The translations under genes were made by a program, and so were the position numbers. Source: Prolixibacteraceae bacterium (GTDB taxonomy: Bacteria; Bacteroidota; Bacteroidia; Bacteroidales; Prolixibacteraceae). Taken from it: a DNA stretch of 26,278 nucleotides. Below the pieces are notes generated by a model that saw only the letters and a list, made by a program, of their open reading frames with translations, was not told the origin of the DNA and ran no database searches. The stretch's first letter is position 1. The number at the start of each line of letters is the position of its first letter. Of this stretch, positions 22,489 to 26,278 are shown in pieces. Location: positions 1-26,278 of the forward strand of contig JAGODU010000045.1 in assembly GCA_017998095.1 (NCBI GenBank), given 5' to 3'.

Positions 22489-23934
22489 TTATTCGGACTT
22501 CCTTTTTCTTAATAATCCAAAGGCACACATGTAGCCACTGTATATGGCTCCTGAGAAACCTCCGCCTATCTTTGTCCATGCCGAAGCAAAATGGAGGTTT
22601 TCTATTGTTTCTAATTTGGGCTTCATGAAATATTCAGGAGTCTGGGCATATCCATATACTGCACTTTGAGGGGTGAGTATGTATCTCCCAACGGTTTTGG
22701 CAGTCCCAACTTCATAGTAATCAATCTGCTCTTTTAATCCGGGGATTATCTTGTCTAGCTTGTTTATAAATATCTGAGCAACTTCTTCCTTTTTTTGGCG
22801 ATATTCTTCTTTTGTAAGGTTTTCCCAATATTCAGGATAATCGATGCAACAAACAGCTCCAACACTTTTGCCTGAAGGAGCAAGTTCTGAGTCAACCTGG
22901 CTGTAATCAACAAAAGTAAAACTGCGGTTTTCTAAACTTCCCTTATTGTTTTTCAAAATATCTGACTGGGTTTTCACCGATTCATCGTATAGGAAATAAG
23001 AATAATACTTACTGCCAATATCTTTCAACGACTTCTTAAAGCCAAGGTAAAGCGTTAAAAGTGAAGCACCCGGTCTTATGTCACTCACTTGATCAGCTAC
23101 CCGCTTCCCAAATTCTTCAGGTAGCATTTCATTGGCTACAACCGGAACAGAATTATTCGCAATGATATCATCAGCAAAATCTTCTATCAGTTCTTCAGAA
23201 CTTGTTTTTTTAAAATAACTTACTCCAATAGCCTTATTGTCACTGACAAGAATATTCTTTACCATATGTTTCAATAAAACTATACCTCCATTTTTTTCTA
23301 TAACCTGAGCCAGATAGTCAGAAAGTTTTTGAGAACCTCCCTTAATAAAATTACCTCCGCCTTTGAAATAACTGCTTTGGGCAATAGAGTAATAACTTAG
23401 CGATAAGGTATAGGGATCATCATGGAAATAACCCAGATTTCCAAGTAAAATTAATTTAAGTCTATTGTCTTGAATTATTGAATCAAGAAACTCTCCAACA
23501 CTTTTTTCAATATGTTCCTCCTCAAGATTTCTTTTGGGTTTGCTCATCAGTTGATTAAAAAAAGCCATAATTCCTTCTTCTTCACCAGGAAATTCAACAA
23601 CCAACTTATGTTTTGCCTCCTCCGGATCATGAGGCATGGTAAATTCATTATCACCCTGAACAAAGTGATAGAATTCGGGCACTTTCAGAAATTCAACATG
23701 ATCAAAAACCCCAAGATCAGTAAAAATCCTGGTTTTCATATCGGAACGATCCAACCCATCCATTTCGTGAAGCCCGACTTCCAGGGTAAAATCTTTACGT
23801 CTGAAAGTTGTTGCACAGCCACCCGGTCTGTCGTGTTGCTCAATAAGTAATATTTTTTTACCTTCCTTTGCAAGCTTGGCTCCGGCTATCAAACCACCCA
23901 ATCCGGCTCCTATAATTATGGCATCGTATTGCAT
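22489..23934 (-). CDS. CrtI/CrtISO-like FAD-dependent oxidoreductase
   Basis: This 481-residue enzyme has the N-terminal FAD dinucleotide-binding motif IIGAGLGGLIAGAKLAKEG (7-25) with the acidic E at the end of the second strand (LLIEQHDRPGGCATTF, 30-45). It continues with LEVGLHEMDG, a GGSQKLSDYL central motif and a C-terminal FAD block FASAWTKIGGGFSGAIYSGY. This architecture is shared by phytoene desaturases, carotenoid isomerases and retinol-saturase-like proteins. No carotenoid synthase or desaturase partner gene lies nearby, so a specific carotenoid role is not supported; the acyl-CoA synthetase 41 bp upstream on the same strand suggests a lipid substrate. Length is normal and the gene intact. 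Confidence 0.83.
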   Translation of the reverse strand: MQYDAIIIGAGLGGLIAGAKLAKEGKKILLIEQHDRPGGCATTFRRKDFTLEVGLHEMDGLDRSDMKTRIFTDLGVFDHVEFLKVPEFYHFVQGDNEFTMPHDPEEAKHKLVVEFPGEEEGIMAFFNQLMSKPKRNLEEEHIEKSVGEFLDSIIQDNRLKLILLGNLGYFHDDPYTLSLSYYSIAQSSYFKGGGNFIKGGSQKLSDYLAQVIEKNGGIVLLKHMVKNILVSDNKAIGVSYFKKTSSEELIEDFADDIIANNSVPVVANEMLPEEFGKRVADQVSDIRPGASLLTLYLGFKKSLKDIGSKYYSYFLYDESVKTQSDILKNNKGSLENRSFTFVDYSQVDSELAPSGKSVGAVCCIDYPEYWENLTKEEYRQKKEEVAQIFINKLDKIIPGLKEQIDYYEVGTAKTVGRYILTPQSAVYGYAQTPEYFMKPKLETIENLHFASAWTKIGGGFSGAIYSGYMCAFGLLRKRKSE

Positions 23935-23975
23935 CCTTTAGAAAATTCCTTAAGAATATTTTAATCGCTTATGAT

Positions 23976-25763
23976 TTATTCAACTGTTTGTTTTCCATAA
24001 ATCTGATCAATGAGAACTTTGTATTTTTCAGTAATATATCTCCTGCGAAGCTTTAAAGTAGGAGATAACTCTCCTGTATTTGGAGACCATTCATCCAGTA
24101 CAAGTTTGAACCTGAGGATTCTCTCAGCCTTGGAAAAGCTTTTATTAAATTGCTTTATATCCTCCTGTATTAAAGCATACATCTCGGGCTTCTGAACAAT
24201 TTCTTCTTTCGAAGTGAACACATGATTATTTTTTTCACACCATTCCTTAATAAATGGAATATTCGGAGAAATAATTGCACTGGCAAATTTCTCACTTTCA
24301 CCAACAACCATCACCTGATCAACACATTGCGACTCTTTAATTTTATTCTCTAGTTTCTGTGGAGCAATAAACTTACCCGATGAAAGTTTAAAAATTTCTT
24401 TTTTCCTGTCAGTAATAACCAAAAAACGCCCTTCATCCATGTACCCAACATCTCCGGTGTGAAACCATCCATCACTATCTATAGCTTGTCCCGTTAGTTC
24501 TTTATTTTTATAGTACCCTATCATAACATTATGCCCCTTACATAAGATCTCTCCATCTTCGGCAATTTTTAGCTCAACACCTTTTATAAGAGCACCTACT
24601 GTTCCCAGTTTCAAATCCGGATCATCCTGACGGTTAATGGTTATTATCGGGGAAGTTTCTGTCAGTCCATACATATTAAGAACTTTAATTCCGCAAGCCC
24701 AAAATATTCTTTCAAGCCTTGGTTGTAAAGCTGCTCCACCGCAACCAACCAACCTCACATTCCCGCCTAAAGCATCTCTCCATTTTGAGAATATTAGTTT
24801 ATCGGCAATTTTAAGCCGCTGTTTATACCACCAGCTGCTTCTACTTTCCTGTTTATACTTCAATCCCAAATCTACTGCCCAGAAAAAGATCGTCTTTTTT
24901 ATCCCTTTTAATTTTTTTCCCTGTGCTATAACATTATCATAAACTTTTTCAAGTATTCTGGGAACTGCATCAAACCCCATAGGTTTAAGCTCTTTCATAT
25001 TTGATGCTATCGTTCCCATATTCTCAGCGTAATACAAACTACTGCCTGAATATTGAGTCTGATAGTTGCCCAGTCTCCCGCCTACGTGACAAAGAGGAAG
25101 TATACTTAAATATTTATCCTGAGGCCCCATCTTAAATATATCAGCAGCTGCCAGAAAATTCTGTACCAGGTTCTTGTGCGAAAGCATTACCCCTTTTGAT
25201 TCTCCTGTTGTCCCTGAAGTATAAATTAAAGTAAGAAAATCTTCTTCAGTAATGGAATTCTTAATCTGCTCAAGTTCGTCTTTATATTTTTCTGCTACCT
25301 GTTCTCCTTCATTGATGATTTCTTTCAGATTCCTGACATTTTGAATTTCATCGAAGGAATATATTATCTCATCAGCAATTTTCTGTCCAATAGCCAGTCG
25401 GACAACATTATATAGAGATCGGTCTGATACGAATATAAACTTAGCTTCTGAGTGGTTCACTATATGTCTGTATTCATCAGATGAAAGAGAAGTAAAAACC
25501 GGAACATGAATTGCACCAATCATTGATATTCACATATCAACAAAATTCCATTCAGGCCTGTTGGATGAAACAGTTACAATTTTATCTCCTCTTTTAACTC
25601 CAAGCGAAAGTAGTCCGTAACTGATGTTATGAGAAATAGAAATATAATCTTTAGCTGAATAATTAATCCACTTTCCGTTTCTCTTTACCCCGAATACATC
25701 TTCCTTATCAGGAAATTTTTCTTTATACCTGTCTAATAAATCAAAGATTCTTGTCGTGCTCAT
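23976..25763 (-). pseudogene. Long-chain acyl-CoA synthetase with one in-frame stop
   Basis: A single 596-codon frame is interrupted only by TGA at 25530-25532. Upstream, 77 residues give an N-terminal AMP-ligase start (MSTTRIFDLLDRYKEKFPDK, then SNRPEWNFVDM). Downstream the frame continues ISMIGAIHVPVFTSLSSDEY. The enzyme carries the P-loop IYTSGTTGESKGVMLSHKN, MYGLTETSPI, the adenylation block DGWFHTGDVGYMDEG and ITDRKKEIFKLSSGKFIAP, all typical of FAA1/FadD15-type synthetases that make acyl-CoA from free fatty acids. At the stop, homologues usually have Gly (VDMGI), so one base change GGA to TGA explains it. Translation could restart at ATG 25523, giving 515 residues that lack part of the N-terminal domain. 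The downstream oxidoreductase gene may be affected by polarity. Confidence 0.82.
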
Positions 25764-25954
25764 ACGTCAGTATTTAATATTAGCAATAGCAAAAAGTGCA
25801 AAATATTTATAAAAAGCAATATACTAAAAAAAGAAGCAGAAAGTATTTTAAGGTGTTGAAATTTTATTGGTTACAGCTAAGACCTTATTGACATGATTCC
25901 CTTAATGTCATATTACAACTTCGTGTTACCTTTTAGTAAGTTACTTTTTGTGTA
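25764..25954. other. AT-rich spacer upstream of the acyl-CoA synthetase
   Basis: This region of about 190 bp contains no reading frame or RNA gene that I recognise. It presumably holds the promoter of the minus-strand synthetase/oxidoreductase unit. It leads into the repeat block. Confidence 0.5.
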
Positions 25955-25956
25955 TT

Positions 25957-26190
25957 GAGATTCCTCACTTCGTTCGAAATGACTGTCGCTTTTGGGGTTA
26001 TAGAGGTGAAAGGGCGGCGTCGCCGCCCTTTCACCTCCCCTTTAAATTACAGGCTGCAAGTCATTCCGAACGAAACGTAGTGTAGTGAGGAATCTATTCT
26101 GATAATCAACAGATTTATGAAAATAGCAGATTTACTCCCTGTCATATTCACATTGTTCCTAATTTCATTGGGTCGGGACTACCAATGACA
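25957..26190. repeat. Right palindromic repeat, inverted copy of the left one
   Basis: Arms: 25957-25983 (GAGATTCCTCACTTCGTTCG then AAATGAC) and 26061-26096 (GTCATTCCGAACGAAACGTA then GTGTAGTGAGGAATC). A hairpin at 26003-26037 has a 17 bp perfect stem around one base. 26045-26162 is the exact reverse complement of 78-195. After about 26190 only AT-rich sequence follows to the end of the window, with no gene seen. Confidence 0.88.
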
Positions 26191-26278
26191 GATTTATATT
26201 CTTTCACATTCTCATGTTGCTGAAATAATTAGTTGGAACTCACAACTACTGTGATAACAACCAATCAACTTTTAATAA

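Noticed and set aside
22489..23934. Carotenoid biosynthesis locus
   Set aside because: Only one CrtI-like enzyme is present; no phytoene synthase, cyclase or hydroxylase lies in the window.
25530..25532. Recoded TGA (glycine, as in Gracilibacteria code 25, or selenocysteine)
   Set aside because: rsmE and the abiEi-like gene end with TGA and most gene families are Bacteroidota, so TGA is a stop here. No SECIS-like need exists in this enzyme family.

Overview
This 26.3 kb window looks like a chromosome segment of a low-GC member of the Bacteroidota, probably an environmental Bacteroidales-like lineage. The evidence is the gene families (DUF3108, DUF4159, AAA/DUF4143 ATPases, PorT-like beta-barrel, START-like protein, glycine-rich IPT/TIG surface protein), TAnnTTTG-type -7 boxes before the tRNA and the abiE-like operon, and abundant Bacteroidota-style dispersed palindromic repeats. 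TGA is used as a normal stop (for example rsmE), so the standard bacterial code applies.

Layout. 1-3640 is a repeat-rich zone: dispersed inverted repeats, a complete IS1380-family element (509-2142, 16 bp perfect terminal repeats, 5 bp target duplication) inserted into an older palindromic repeat, an outer-membrane beta-barrel gene, and a decayed AAA/DUF4143 ATPase. 3638-16308 is mostly housekeeping: RNase R, a DUF3108 protein, TsaB (tRNA t6A), a frame-broken glycine-rich secreted protein, PPK2, an intact AAA/DUF4143 ATPase behind a 60 bp perfect palindrome, DUF4159, RsmE, SixA, a YfcE/MJ0936-like phosphoesterase, a YiiX-like lipoprotein and a START-like protein. The whole space between the stop codons of rnr and the DUF3108 gene (about 300 bp) is an unusual array of about 17 tiny hairpins with variable stems and a constant loop and linker.

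16472-21241 is a small degraded integrative island at a CAT-anticodon tRNA gene. The intact tRNA lies at the left edge and a displaced 3' tRNA fragment (43 nt) at the right edge. Each edge carries the same 13 bp-period tandem repeat. Inside are a tyrosine-recombinase C-terminal remnant, a GIY-YIG nuclease pseudogene, a SLOG/DprA-like nucleotide-binding protein behind three 23-24 bp direct repeats, and an AbiEi/AbiEii-like type IV toxin-antitoxin operon with two operator-like dyads and a truncated third gene. The cargo reads as a mini defense/stability island.

21354-25763 holds a possible lipid cluster: a YghO-like acyltransferase, a CrtI/CrtISO-like FAD oxidoreductase and a long-chain acyl-CoA synthetase broken by one in-frame TGA. 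The window ends in a repeat that is an inverted copy of the one near its start; 118 bp are identical, about 26 kb apart.

Four of the broken frames are explained by single missing bases, three of them in homopolymers, so sequencing undercalls should be excluded before those genes are called dead.
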